Source of the DNA: an uncultured Lachnospiraceae bacterium
GTDB taxonomy: Bacteria > Bacillota > Clostridia > Lachnospirales > Lachnospiraceae
Direction: 5' to 3'
Length of the DNA: 43,447 nucleotides
NCBI GenBank assembly: GCA_900551235.1
Contig: URUU01000014.1
Location: 1 to 43,447, forward strand
The position numbers were made by a program, and so were the translations under genes. This document shows, piece after piece, positions 8,358 through 15,443 of this stretch. The notes beneath the pieces are model-generated. The model saw only the letters and a list, made by a program, of their open reading frames with translations. It was not told the origin of the DNA and did no database searches. Within the stretch, counting starts at the first letter, position 1; every line of letters starts with the position of its first letter.

Positions 8358-9191
8358 TTACCGTTTTATAATGCGATTCTCAGTAATTTCGATACGTCCC
8401 TGTTTCAGCAGTCTTCCGACTGCACGTTTGAAAGCATTCTTACTCAGTCCAAATTCTCTTTTGATAATTTCCGGTGATACTTTATCATTAAACGGAAGTA
8501 CCCCTTCAAATTCTTCAATGACTTTCATCACTGCTTCCGCATCTTTTTCCATTTGCTGCGGAATTTTTTCTTTATCCGTCAGATCCAGTTTGCCGTCCTC
8601 TTTCACTCTGGTTACACGCAGATTCAAAATATCTCCCACACGGTATTTTCCCTGGGCTTCTTTTGCCGGAATCAGTCCGGAATAACAGTCATCCACTGCC
8701 ACAAAAACGCCAAAATTCTCACTGATTTCATAGATGCGGCCAGTTACTTTTTCATCTTTCTGATATGGAGAATCTTTTTTCAGATACTCATAAACTTTCA
8801 TAGTAGCACAAAGACGGCTGCTTTTATCAATATAAAGTGCCACCAGGCATTCTTCTCCCGGCTGTACACGTTTTGTCTGTTCTTTATATGGAAGAAACAG
8901 ATCTTTTTCCAGTCCCCAGTCCAGAAATGCGCCAATCTTGCCGGTATCTGCAACATGAAGCACTGCCGTCTCTCCGAGACGTATTTTCGGTGTGCGCATT
9001 GTTGCGATCAGACGGTCTTTTGAATCTTTGTATAAAAAGACCTCTAATCTGTCCCCTGCCTTGGTTCCTTCCGGCACTTCTTTTCCCGGAAGCAGTACTT
9101 TCTCTGCAGCATCTTTTTCTTCTCCCAGATAAACACCAAATCCCACTTCTTTTACTACATAAAGTTCCTGACTTTCTCCTAAACGAAACAT
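8358..9191 (-). CDS. cvfB: CvfB family S1-domain RNA-binding protein
   Basis: A 277-residue protein with the CvfB architecture: N-terminal S1-like barrels (about 1-65 and 66-135), a further S1 domain (about 145-205, KVTGRIYEISENFGVFVAVD) and a C-terminal winged-helix domain (about 220-277, ISPEIIKREFGLSKNAFKRA-type helix and RLLKQGRIEIT wing). CvfB proteins bind RNA and influence virulence gene expression in staphylococci; the role in Clostridia is unclear. The ATG is preceded by CAGGAGAAAAG. It is separated by a 186-base structured repeat from the thioesterase gene upstream. Confidence 0.9.
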   Translation of the reverse strand: MFRLGESQELYVVKEVGFGVYLGEEKDAAEKVLLPGKEVPEGTKAGDRLEVFLYKDSKDRLIATMRTPKIRLGETAVLHVADTGKIGAFLDWGLEKDLFLPYKEQTKRVQPGEECLVALYIDKSSRLCATMKVYEYLKKDSPYQKDEKVTGRIYEISENFGVFVAVDDCYSGLIPAKEAQGKYRVGDILNLRVTRVKEDGKLDLTDKEKIPQQMEKDAEAVMKVIEEFEGVLPFNDKVSPEIIKREFGLSKNAFKRAVGRLLKQGRIEITENRIIKR

Positions 9192-9232
9192 ATCTTTTCT
9201 CCTGTTTTTCTGTATTCCTGTTTATTTGCTAT

Positions 9233-9377
9233 GAAATTCGTAACTGTTCAGCACCTTCACAGTTACGAGTCAAAATGCATTTAAAATCACCTTCGGTGAT
9301 GGCATTTTGACTTGCATGTCTCGGGATTTTGGCATATTCATGCCAAAACACCTCGCGGGATACTACCTACTGAATAG
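9233..9377. repeat. Hairpin-rich intergenic repeat
   Basis: Fills the gap between the thioesterase and cvfB genes. Plus strand: CGTAACTGT/ACAGTTACG (9239-9267), AGTCAAAATGC/GCATTTTGACT enclosing ATCACC/GGTGAT (9268-9313), and TTTTGGCAT/ATGCCAAAA (9327-9349). On the minus strand the last hairpin is preceded by TATCCCGCGAGGTG, which resembles the GCATCCCCGCGGAGCG block before hairpin C of the elements at 7315 and 20473. The 14 bases ATTCGTAACTGTTC recur at about 14060. Confidence 0.6.
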
Positions 9378-10082
9378 TTACTGAAATTCTACCATTGCAT
9401 ACGGTTTCTGTGCCTCATCACACAGCATCACCGTACATTTTTTATCTTCTATATAAATATAAGGTACCACCACATCTCCGAGAAGGGCGGCTTTTTTATA
9501 TTCTGCACGCATCTGGACAACCTGAAAGTCATCCGGCAGAAACTCCATCGCCATCTGCACATACTGTCCGTTATTGACATGATGATTGGTATCAATGTGA
9601 TGTTTCACGATCAGAAAGCGCTCTTTCTTTTCCATTTCTTCCGGAAGTGCGATCTTTCGTGGTGCATAATCCATATCCAGCTTTTCATGCAGCACATACG
9701 CTTCCTGTTCCTCTTTCGGAACTCTGGTCGGATGTCCGGTCTTTAAATCCACGTAAGTCCATAATGTATTCGCCCAGGCAAGCTTTTCGCCTTTTTCATC
9801 CCGGATGCAGAAATTCCTTTCACCCAGAAATCCCTTAAAAGAATACGGCCAGGTCTGAACTGTGATCTTTTGACCAAATACCGGCAGCTCTCCCAAAACG
9901 ATCTGCCAGGAGGAAAGTACCCATGCACAATTTTTTTCTTTTAAGTAGTCAATTCCAAAACCTATATATTCGGAGTGAAAACTGCTGCAGTCCTGAAAAT
10001 AATTTAATATAGAAAGAAGTGTGATCCTGCGGTTTTCATCCACTTCACTGTAACGAACTCTGCTGTCAAACTGATATATCAT
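9378..10082 (-). CDS. Acyl-ACP thioesterase (hotdog fold)
   Basis: A 234-residue double-hotdog protein of the bacterial acyl-ACP thioesterase family (related to plant FatA/FatB), which releases free fatty acids from acyl carrier protein. The N-terminal hotdog shows YSEVDENRRITLLSILNYFQ and CSSFHSEYIGFG; the second hotdog shows HHIDTNHHVNNGQYVQMAME, with Asn and His in the expected active-site positions. I take the start at 10082 (MIYQFDSRVRY) because the family begins just before RVRYSEVD and GGGGAA lies upstream; a longer reading from 10151 adds a basic 23-residue tail. No partner genes for lipid synthesis are adjacent. Confidence 0.9.
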   Translation of the reverse strand: MIYQFDSRVRYSEVDENRRITLLSILNYFQDCSSFHSEYIGFGIDYLKEKNCAWVLSSWQIVLGELPVFGQKITVQTWPYSFKGFLGERNFCIRDEKGEKLAWANTLWTYVDLKTGHPTRVPKEEQEAYVLHEKLDMDYAPRKIALPEEMEKKERFLIVKHHIDTNHHVNNGQYVQMAMEFLPDDFQVVQMRAEYKKAALLGDVVVPYIYIEDKKCTVMLCDEAQKPYAMVEFQ

Positions 10083-10161
10083 CGATTTCCCCAACTTTCG
10101 TTTTCTTTTATTCCTATGAGCTGCCCGGCAAACGAAAAACTTATAAGTCATATATACAGAA

Positions 10162-10186
10162 AAGGCTGTCTTATAAAGACAACCTT
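10162..10186 (-). terminator. Terminator after tRNA-Gln
   Basis: Minus strand: AAGGTTGTCTT and AAGACAGCCTT arms (one G-T pair) with a TATA loop, followed by TTCTG. It begins five bases after the tRNA 3' end. Confidence 0.75.
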
Positions 10187-10191
10187 CTTAA

Positions 10192-10263
10192 CTGGGCTAC
10201 AAGGATTCGAACCTTGAAATGACGGAGTCAGAGTCCGTTGCCTTACCATTTGGCGATAGCCCA
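10192..10263 (-). tRNA. tRNA-Gln (anticodon CTG)
   Basis: The reverse complement folds as a cloverleaf: acceptor TGGGCTA (5') with TAGCCCA (3'), D-arm with GGTAAGGC, anticodon stem ACGGA/TCCGT with the loop CTCTGAC giving anticodon CTG, and T-arm GGTTCGAATCC. The discriminator is G and no CCA is encoded. Its sequence is that of a bacterial glutamine tRNA; the anticodon reads CAG codons. A consensus promoter and a terminator flank it, so it is a single-gene unit. Confidence 0.95.
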
Positions 10264-10307
10264 TCATTATTTTACTCTGCTGCGTTTCGTCGCTCGCAAC
10301 AATGAGA

Positions 10308-10336
10308 ATTATATAGTACTGTTCGGAAAATGTCAA
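10308..10336 (-). promoter_or_regulatory. Promoter of tRNA-Gln
   Basis: Minus strand: TTGACA (10331-10336), 17-base spacer, TATAAT (10308-10313): a perfect sigma-A consensus, preceded by an A-rich tract as in the rRNA promoters. Confidence 0.92.
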
Positions 10337-10444
10337 GCACTTTTTTTTATTTTTTTCAGTTTTTTTATTTTCCCTTTTCTTCCAGCCTGCAATGTGTTAT
10401 AACAGGAATCAAAGAACCCGAATGTATGCAGATTGGAGGAAATT

Positions 10445-11911
10445 ATGAGTACTATGAAACTCACCCTGCTGACAGACTTTTATGAACTGACAATGATGCA
10501 GGGCTATTTTAAAACACAAAATACCGAAAAAGTGGTTTTTGATGCTTTTTATCGTAAAAACCCATGCGACGGCGGTTATGCGATCACCGCTGGTCTGGAT
10601 CAGGTGATTGATTATATCAAAAATCTGCGTTTCAGCAGTGAAGATATTTCCTACTTGCGAAGCCTGAACACCTTTGATGAAGATTTTCTGGATTACCTGG
10701 CTGATTTCCGTTTCAGTGGTGATATTTATGCCATTCCGGAAGGCACCGTTGTTTTCCCTCGCGAGCCGCTGATCAAAGTAGTTGCTCCTATCATGGAAGC
10801 ACAGCTTGTCGAAACAGCGATCCTGACGATCATCAACCACCAAAGTCTGATCGCAACAAAGGCTTCCCGTGTTGTCTGCGCTGCAAAGGGTGACGGCATT
10901 ATGGAGTTTGGCCTGCGTCGTGCACAGGGTCCGGATGCCGGTGTATATGGTGCAAGAGCCGCTATGATCGGCGGATGTATCGGCACTTCCAATGTCCTCG
11001 CCGGACAGCTTTTTGATGTTCCGGTAAAGGGCACGCATGCTCACAGCTGGATCATGAGTTTCCCTGACGAGTACACTGCATTTAAGACTTATGCAAATAT
11101 GTATCCGGACGCCTGCTGCCTGCTGGTTGATACTTACGACACTTTAAAATCCGGTGTGCCAAATGCGATCCGCGTATTTGAAGAAATGCGAAATGCCGGT
11201 ATTCCGCTGAAAAATTACGGAATCCGTCTCGACAGCGGAGATTTGGCTTATATGTCCAAACAGGCAAGGAAACTGCTGGATGCTGCCGGTTTTGATGATG
11301 CTTATATTTCTGCTTCCAGTGACCTGGATGAATATCTGATCGAAAGTTTAAAAGCTCAGGGATGCAAAATCACTTCCTGGGGTGTCGGAACCAACATGAT
11401 CACATCCAGGGACTGTCCGGCTTTTGGCGGTGTATACAAACTTGCTGCCGTAGAGGACAAAGAGACCGGAGCATTTATTCCAAAGATCAAGCTTTCCGAA
11501 AATACAGAAAAGATCACAAACCCTGGAAATAAAACTATTTACCGTATCTACAGCAAAGCAACCGGAAAAATCCGTGCAGATCTGATCTGTCTTGCTGATG
11601 AAGCATTTGATGAGAGCAAGGATATGATCATTTTTGATCCGCATGAAACCTGGAAAAAGACCAAAGTACGTGCAAATACCTACACACTTCGCGAACTGCT
11701 CGTTCCAATATTTAAAAACGGTGAATGTGTATACCACTCTCCGAGCGTTATGGAAATCCGCGATTACAGCAAAAAAGAGCTGGATACTATCTGGGATGAG
11801 ACAAAACGGTTTGTTAATCCGCAGCATGTTTATGTAGATCTTTCTGATAAACTCTACAAGATTAAATCTGATCTGCTTGAAAAAATGAGTCTGGAAGCTC
11901 TTGAATACTAA
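10445..11911 (+). CDS. pncB: Nicotinate phosphoribosyltransferase
   Basis: A 488-residue enzyme of NAD salvage (Preiss-Handler route) that makes nicotinate mononucleotide from nicotinate and PRPP, with ATP hydrolysis. The N-terminus LLTDFYELTMMQGY is the family hallmark; later MEFGLRRAQGPDAG, GTHAHSWIMSF (phosphorylated His region) and YGIRLDSGDLAYMSK are typical. GGAGG at 10435-10439 places the start at the ATG 10445; the TTG four codons upstream overlaps that site and is rejected. It is the first plus-strand gene after a long minus-strand stretch and is followed by a hairpin that overlaps the next gene's ribosome site. Confidence 0.96.
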   Translation: MSTMKLTLLTDFYELTMMQGYFKTQNTEKVVFDAFYRKNPCDGGYAITAGLDQVIDYIKNLRFSSEDISYLRSLNTFDEDFLDYLADFRFSGDIYAIPEGTVVFPREPLIKVVAPIMEAQLVETAILTIINHQSLIATKASRVVCAAKGDGIMEFGLRRAQGPDAGVYGARAAMIGGCIGTSNVLAGQLFDVPVKGTHAHSWIMSFPDEYTAFKTYANMYPDACCLLVDTYDTLKSGVPNAIRVFEEMRNAGIPLKNYGIRLDSGDLAYMSKQARKLLDAAGFDDAYISASSDLDEYLIESLKAQGCKITSWGVGTNMITSRDCPAFGGVYKLAAVEDKETGAFIPKIKLSENTEKITNPGNKTIYRIYSKATGKIRADLICLADEAFDESKDMIIFDPHETWKKTKVRANTYTLRELLVPIFKNGECVYHSPSVMEIRDYSKKELDTIWDETKRFVNPQHVYVDLSDKLYKIKSDLLEKMSLEALEY

Positions 11912-11928
11912 CATAGCATAAAATAAAG

Positions 11929-11966
11929 ATCCCCTTCATAAACTGTTTTCAGTACAGGAAGGGGAT
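11929..11966 (+). promoter_or_regulatory. Hairpin between pncB and the M15 peptidase: terminator and/or ribosome-site sequestration
   Basis: ATCCCCTTC (11929-11937) pairs perfectly with GAAGGGGAT (11958-11966), loop 20 bases, followed by TTGTTATGTTTTGTT. It could act as a weak terminator of pncB. Its 3' arm contains AAGGGG, the only ribosome site for the ATG at 11972, so the fold would also hide that site. Confidence 0.65.
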
Positions 11967-11971
11967 TTGTT

Positions 11972-12544
11972 ATGTTTTGTTATGAAATGCTTGTCAACTG
12001 TAACAACAGACTGCCTGAAGATTTTGTCCCACCGTCACTGGCTGTACCTGATATTGCGTTTGCCGCAGATCCTTCAGACGAGAAACGTTTTCTGGAAGTC
12101 CGGGCTGCAAAGCATGCCAAACGCCTTTTTGATGCTGCCAAAGCGGAAGGAGTCTTTCTTTATGGAATTTCCGGATACCGCAGCTACAAACGTCAGAAGA
12201 TACTTTATCAAAGTGCCTGTCGTAAATCTCCGGTGGAGTCATCCTTATGTGAAACCGCCATGCCGGGATGCAGTGAACATCAGACCGGCCTGGCTCTGGA
12301 TGTATCCTGCCCTGCCGTCTCTTTAAATCTTTCGCAGGCTTTTGCAGAAACGGTCGAAGGGCGATGGCTTGCCCGCCATGCCCCTCTTTATGGTTTTATC
12401 ATACGTTATCCCAAAGGCAAAGAACATCTGACAAAGATTCCGGCTGAGCCGTGGCATATACGGTATGTCACCAGAAGCCTCGCCCTGTGCCTGACGCTCA
12501 CCGGGCAGGTTCTGGAAGAATATTATGCCTGCTGTGACCGATAA
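11972..12544 (+). CDS. M15B family peptidase, VanXY/VanY-like (D-Ala-D-Ala dipeptidase/carboxypeptidase)
   Basis: A 190-residue zinc peptidase that would cleave D-alanyl-D-alanine ends of cell-wall precursors. Zinc and catalytic motifs are complete: SGYRSYKRQ (67-75), GCSEHQTGLALD (99-110; Ser101, His103, Asp110) and EPWHIRYV (159-166; Glu159, His162). The length, the PGCSEHQ block, YGFIIRYP before the EPWH motif and the terminal LEEYY resemble the cytoplasmic VanXY enzymes. No signal peptide or membrane anchor is visible, unlike typical VanY or DacA proteins. There is no van ligase, VanS/VanR or serine racemase nearby, so resistance should not be assumed. Its ribosome site lies in the hairpin at 11929-11966. 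Confidence 0.85.
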   Translation: MFCYEMLVNCNNRLPEDFVPPSLAVPDIAFAADPSDEKRFLEVRAAKHAKRLFDAAKAEGVFLYGISGYRSYKRQKILYQSACRKSPVESSLCETAMPGCSEHQTGLALDVSCPAVSLNLSQAFAETVEGRWLARHAPLYGFIIRYPKGKEHLTKIPAEPWHIRYVTRSLALCLTLTGQVLEEYYACCDR

Positions 12545-12621
12545 AATCTGAAACCTACCAGTGTTGTGAGCACTTCCGTAACCGGAAAGGTCAGGTTATT
12601 ATGTAACAACGTAAGCAAAGA

Positions 12622-12639
12622 CACAGGATTTTTCCTGTG
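12622..12639 (-). terminator. Terminator of spoVT
   Basis: CACAGGA/TCCTGTG with a 4-base loop; on the minus strand followed by TCTTTGCTT. Located 10 bases after the spoVT stop and between convergent genes, so it may serve both directions. Confidence 0.7.
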
Positions 12640-12648
12640 CCTTCGCCT

Positions 12649-13197
12649 TTACTGTTCCATTTGTCTTCCCATAAATCCTGCTGCACATTTTGCAAGTGCA
12701 TTTTCGGTTTCGCCCATTTTGACACTGCGGTCTTTTCCGGAGAGGATTACCGAGCCGATCGCATCACCTCCGCAGAGGATCGGTGTTATCACCTGCTGCA
12801 CTTCCGGCTTTTCGTCATCGTTTGTAAGTTCTACATGACGTTCTGGTGTTTTTCCTGCAAGTATGGATTCTCTTTCGTTAATCATCTCTTCCAGTACTCC
12901 GCTAATGGATTTCCCGACATAATCTTTTTTCAGACCACCTGCTGCCGCCACGATCTGATCCCGGTCTGTGATACAGACTGCATGCCCGCTTGTCTGTGCA
13001 AGTGATTCTGCAAATTCTCTGGCAAATTTTCCAAGCTCTCCAATCGGTGAATATTTTTTTAAAATTACTTCTCCTTCGCGGTCTGTGAAAATCTCCAGTG
13101 GATCTCCTTCTTTGATTCTCAATGTTCTGCGGATTTCTTTTGGAATAACAACTCTTCCCAGATCATCAATACGCCGAACAATTCCTGTAGCTTTCAT
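12649..13197 (-). CDS. spoVT: Stage V sporulation protein T, AbrB-type regulator
   Basis: A 182-residue transcription factor. Residues 1-50 form the AbrB swapped-hairpin DNA-binding domain (MKATGIVRRIDDLGRVVIPK start, then EIRRTLRIKEGDPLEIF); residues about 56-180 form the GAF-like domain of SpoVT. In Bacillus SpoVT tunes sigma-G-dependent genes in the forespore. Length and N-terminus agree with the family. CAGGAGG precedes the ATG, and a sigma-G-type promoter is found about 55-83 bases upstream, matching the known sigma-G control of spoVT. This gene supports a spore-forming host. Confidence 0.96.
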   Translation of the reverse strand: MKATGIVRRIDDLGRVVIPKEIRRTLRIKEGDPLEIFTDREGEVILKKYSPIGELGKFAREFAESLAQTSGHAVCITDRDQIVAAAGGLKKDYVGKSISGVLEEMINERESILAGKTPERHVELTNDDEKPEVQQVITPILCGGDAIGSVILSGKDRSVKMGETENALAKCAAGFMGRQMEQ

Positions 13198-13251
13198 TTA
13201 TCTGTTTCCTCCTGTATTCTTCATGCTTTTCCATATTTTGCACTGTATGGA

Positions 13252-13280
13252 TAGTATGTGAAAACATGAGGGAATTATGC
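13252..13280 (-). promoter_or_regulatory. Sigma-G-type promoter of spoVT
   Basis: Minus strand: -35 GCATA (13276-13280), 17-base spacer, -10 CATACTA (13252-13258). This agrees with the Bacillus sigma-G consensus (GNATR, 17-18 bases, CATNNTA). No sigma-A promoter is evident. Confidence 0.75.
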
Positions 13281-13489
13281 GTGAAATTCAATTCAATCAT
13301 TCTATCAAGCTATTTTTCTCTCGTAATGCTTTTCATATGGTCACCCACTTTCAAAAATCGAATTTTTTTCATTTTTTGAAACTCAGTGTAAAAACATATG
13401 AACCATCAAATTTATCGGAAAACTTGTCGAAACACCAACTAAGTATCCGTTCTGTTTTTCCAAATTATCTATAAGCTAACCTCACTTCC

Positions 13490-13600
13490 TTAATAGGCTT
13501 CAAAAAATGAATATGGTCCACGAAAACGAATAATTTTCTCTCCATATTGAAATTTTATCATATCCTTATCATTACTAAGATAAGCTCTGTCATTATCCAT
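13490..13600 (-). CDS. Small ORF, 36 residues, unknown
   Basis: I do not recognise this peptide. It starts MDNDRAYLSNDKDMIKF and ends RFRGPYSFFEAY; it is polar, has no membrane segment and carries an aromatic C-terminus. Support for it being real: a strong ribosome site GGAGGTG 6-7 bases before the ATG and its own promoter at 13627-13655. It lies in the 530-base gap between spoVT and the FakA-C-like gene; the rest of that gap (13281-13489) shows nothing I can assign. Coding status is a guess based on the translation signals. Confidence 0.5.
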   Translation of the reverse strand: MDNDRAYLSNDKDMIKFQYGEKIIRFRGPYSFFEAY

Positions 13601-13626
13601 TATAACACCTCCAAAACACTTTTTTC

Positions 13627-13655
13627 ATTTTAACATGAACAGAAACGTTCAACAA
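13627..13655 (-). promoter_or_regulatory. Putative promoter of the 36-residue ORF
   Basis: Minus strand: -35 TTGTTG (13650-13655), 17-base spacer, -10 TAAAAT (13627-13632); the ORF start is 27 bases downstream of the -10. Confidence 0.55.
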
Positions 13656-13667
13656 TATCACCCGCCA

Positions 13668-13714
13668 AAAAAGAGCGTCTATCCACCATTTTTAAGAGAT
13701 GAATAAACGCTCTC
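13668..13714 (-). terminator. Terminator of the FakA-C-like gene
   Basis: Minus strand: AGAGCGT (13707-13713 side) and ACGCTCT (13672-13678 side) arms followed by TTTTTTGG. It begins 15 bases after the gene's stop codon. Confidence 0.75.
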
Positions 13715-13727
13715 ATAAATATCTTTT

Positions 13728-14018
13728 TCAGCCCTGCTGACCGTTTGCCTGGCGAATCATATCTTCTACGACAATGTCAAAGATTTCTCCCACAGAGTTG
13801 CAGTACTCTAAAATTTTCCATGGCTCATTTGTATGGAAATGGATTTTTACCAGATCTTCATCTCCGGCTGCGATCAGGCTGTTTCCTTCGAAATGTTCGG
13901 TGATGTAATCTGAAATTTCATCCTCATCCAGATCTTCGTCTCTTCTTTCGATCAGCAGCTGTGTGTCATAGCGGTATGCAAACTGATCATCTTCTGCATC
14001 AATTGAATGAATTGCCAT
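13728..14018 (-). CDS. Stand-alone protein resembling the FakA (DAK-phosphatase) C-terminal segment
   Basis: A 96-residue protein. Residues about 15-90 (RYDTQLLIE, then FEGNSLIAAGDEDLVKIHFH and TNEPWKILEY, GEIFDIVVEDM) follow the pattern of the segment after the DhaL domain in FakA/YloV-type fatty-acid kinases (EGDSLLVVGDxxLVKVHVHT..PGxVLxY...IxNM). The kinase domain itself is absent and the protein is not a fragment of a longer frame: it has its own ATG, AGGAGG upstream and a terminator. Homologues of this short form are labelled kinase to dihydroxyacetone kinase in related genomes, as far as I recall. Function unknown; it may bind the same partner or ligand as the FakA domain. Confidence 0.65.
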   Translation of the reverse strand: MAIHSIDAEDDQFAYRYDTQLLIERRDEDLDEDEISDYITEHFEGNSLIAAGDEDLVKIHFHTNEPWKILEYCNSVGEIFDIVVEDMIRQANGQQG

Positions 14019-14203
14019 TTTCTTATCCTCCTGTATGTTGAAATTGAAACAGTAAATGATTCGTAACTGTTCTTATATCCGGCAACAAATACTTTGATTT
14101 GTGCCGGGAAATTGCTGTAGTTCTATTTTATCGAATATTATCTCTTTTATGACATCCTCCCCCACCTCGGCGGATTTGGTTCTCGTTCGATAGCACCAGT
14201 GTG

Positions 14204-14695
14204 CTAAGCATAAGCGAGCTGATCCCACTTTCTGAGAGCAAGATTTTTTGTTTTTGTGTTCTTGTAACCACAGGCTGAACAGATCTGACTGCTTGCGAAA
14301 AATTTATCCACCTTCACAAGTTTTTTCCCCTGTTCCTCCAGTTTGTATTTTAAGAATGTGGTGAACATCCCCCATCCGTTATCCGAAACGGATTTTCCAA
14401 AATTCAGCGACCGCGACATTGCTTTCATATCCAGATCTTCTATACATATACAATCATAGGCAATTTCAAATATCCATTCGATATGGTTATGTTCCCATTG
14501 ATGCAGATCGTTGAATAGCTGCTTTTATTACGCTTTTTGGATTTGAACCTTGGGAAACCTGTTTTTGGCTGTTTAAAAAAATTCTGGAACGCCGTATCAA
14601 GTGTACACCATCCTCACACAGCCGAACGTCCTGGAGAACAAAATTTTCTGTGCATCATTAGGATATATTCTGAATTTATAGGCCCTGTTTGCCAC
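14204..14695 (-). pseudogene. TnpB (IS605-type RNA-guided nuclease family), multiply deleted
   Basis: Starting at the GTG 14695, the frame gives VANRAYKFRIYPNDAQ and GCVRMVY, the usual TnpB start, then hits a stop. A second piece (LDTAFQNFFKQPKTGFPRFK onward) and a third piece (CICIEDLDMKAM, the RuvC-II glutamate region, then GWGMFTTFLKYKLE and the first zinc-finger cysteines CSACGY) are in different frames. The final segment with the second CxxC and the RuvC-III aspartate is lost. About 490 bases remain of a gene normally about 1.1 kb, so at least two internal deletions and a C-terminal one have occurred. No active nuclease can be made. Confidence 0.85.
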
Positions 14696-14699
14696 GCGG

Positions 14700-15113
14700 T
14701 CACTTCCTTTTTCGTTCCTTTTCCCCCTGGCTTTCTATGTATTTTTTGAGCACTCCAATGGGTGTACCACCGGTTGTAAGCAGACAAAAACTCTGGCTCC
14801 AGAAACGTTCTTTCCACAACTTTTGCCGTATCTGCGGAAATTCCTTCTTAAGAAGCCTGCTGCTTGCACTTTTATATGCATTTATGAACTTGCTTATTTC
14901 CGTATTTGGGTGTGCCCTGAAAAGTATATGTACATGGTCTTTGTCGTGATTCCATTCTTCAAGAGTGATATTGTAATTTGGAGCAATATACTCAAAGATC
15001 TCTTTTGCCCTGCCAGAAACAGTATCATCAAAAACCTGTCTGCGGTACTTAACCACAAGTACAAGATGATAGTGCAGCAAGAATACCGAATGTGCATTAT
15101 TATCCAAATTCAT
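14700..15113 (-). CDS. tnpA: IS200/IS605 family transposase TnpA (Y1 HUH)
   Basis: A 137-residue single-strand transposase, full length. The HUH motif is HVH (His60, His62) in DHVHILF, and the catalytic tyrosine is Tyr125 in VLKKYIESQ. The N-terminus (VFLLHYHLVLVVKYRR) is typical. Such enzymes move single-stranded DNA at lagging-strand templates using end hairpins. The reading frame is intact, so it could still mobilise the element or non-autonomous relatives even though the neighbouring tnpB is broken. Confidence 0.93.
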   Translation of the reverse strand: MNLDNNAHSVFLLHYHLVLVVKYRRQVFDDTVSGRAKEIFEYIAPNYNITLEEWNHDKDHVHILFRAHPNTEISKFINAYKSASSRLLKKEFPQIRQKLWKERFWSQSFCLLTTGGTPIGVLKKYIESQGEKERKRK

Positions 15114-15311
15114 TGTATTTCAGCCTTTCTTTATGATTCGACTGAGTATATTATACTATGATCAGAGCACAATATCAAGAGGATAATACGCAGAAATGCA
15201 CACTCCTGCACTTTCATCTCGGTAATTGAATTGCCGAGGATTCCCGTTTATTGTCCTAAAATGGCTTTGCTATCCTCTGGCTTTACTTTGCCAAAAGCCT
15301 TACACAATAGA

Positions 15312-15340
15312 TTGACTTTGTGGAACTGAACCGTTAGAAT
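15312..15340 (+). promoter_or_regulatory. Promoter of the MATE transporter leader
   Basis: TTGACT (15312-15317), 17-base spacer, TAGAAT (15335-15340). The predicted start near 15347 leaves a leader of about 100 bases that contains a short ORF. Confidence 0.75.
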
Positions 15341-15364
15341 ATTCTAAAAAAGAAAGGCAATAGC

Positions 15365-15412
15365 ATGATGTTTCTTCACAACAGAAGATATATTCCTATT
15401 TTAGATCCTTAG
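15365..15412 (+). CDS. Leader ORF, 15 residues, upstream of the MATE gene
   Basis: ATG-ATG start with AAAGG 8 bases upstream; the peptide is MMFLHNRRYIPILDP followed by TAG. It lies 31 bases before the MATE start, inside its 5' leader. Short leader peptides before efflux or ribosome-protection genes often act in translational attenuation when ribosomes stall on antibiotics; that role is inference here. Confidence 0.5.
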   Translation: MMFLHNRRYIPILDP

Positions 15413-15443
15413 TGCAGTATAGAAATCAATCATATACAAAACC

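Larger units (their letters stand above)
14150..15240 (-). mobile_element. IS200/IS605-family insertion sequence, partly degenerate
   Basis: Contains an intact Y1-type tnpA and, 4 bases downstream, a tnpB remnant. Candidate end structures are the near-perfect palindrome CTCGGTAATT-G-AATTGCCGAG at 15218-15238 upstream of tnpA, and a C-rich segment (14156-14180) after tnpB. The exact ends are not determined: this family makes no terminal inverted repeats or target duplications, so the limits given are approximate. Confidence 0.6.

Noticed and set aside
11972..12544. Vancomycin resistance cluster
   Set aside because: Only a single M15 peptidase is present; no van ligase, dehydrogenase, racemase or two-component genes are nearby, so no resistance claim is made.
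13277..13474. 65-codon plus-strand frame upstream of spoVT
   Set aside because: AT-rich with unlikely composition (Phe/His/Ser), overlaps the sigma-G promoter region and has no promoter of its own.
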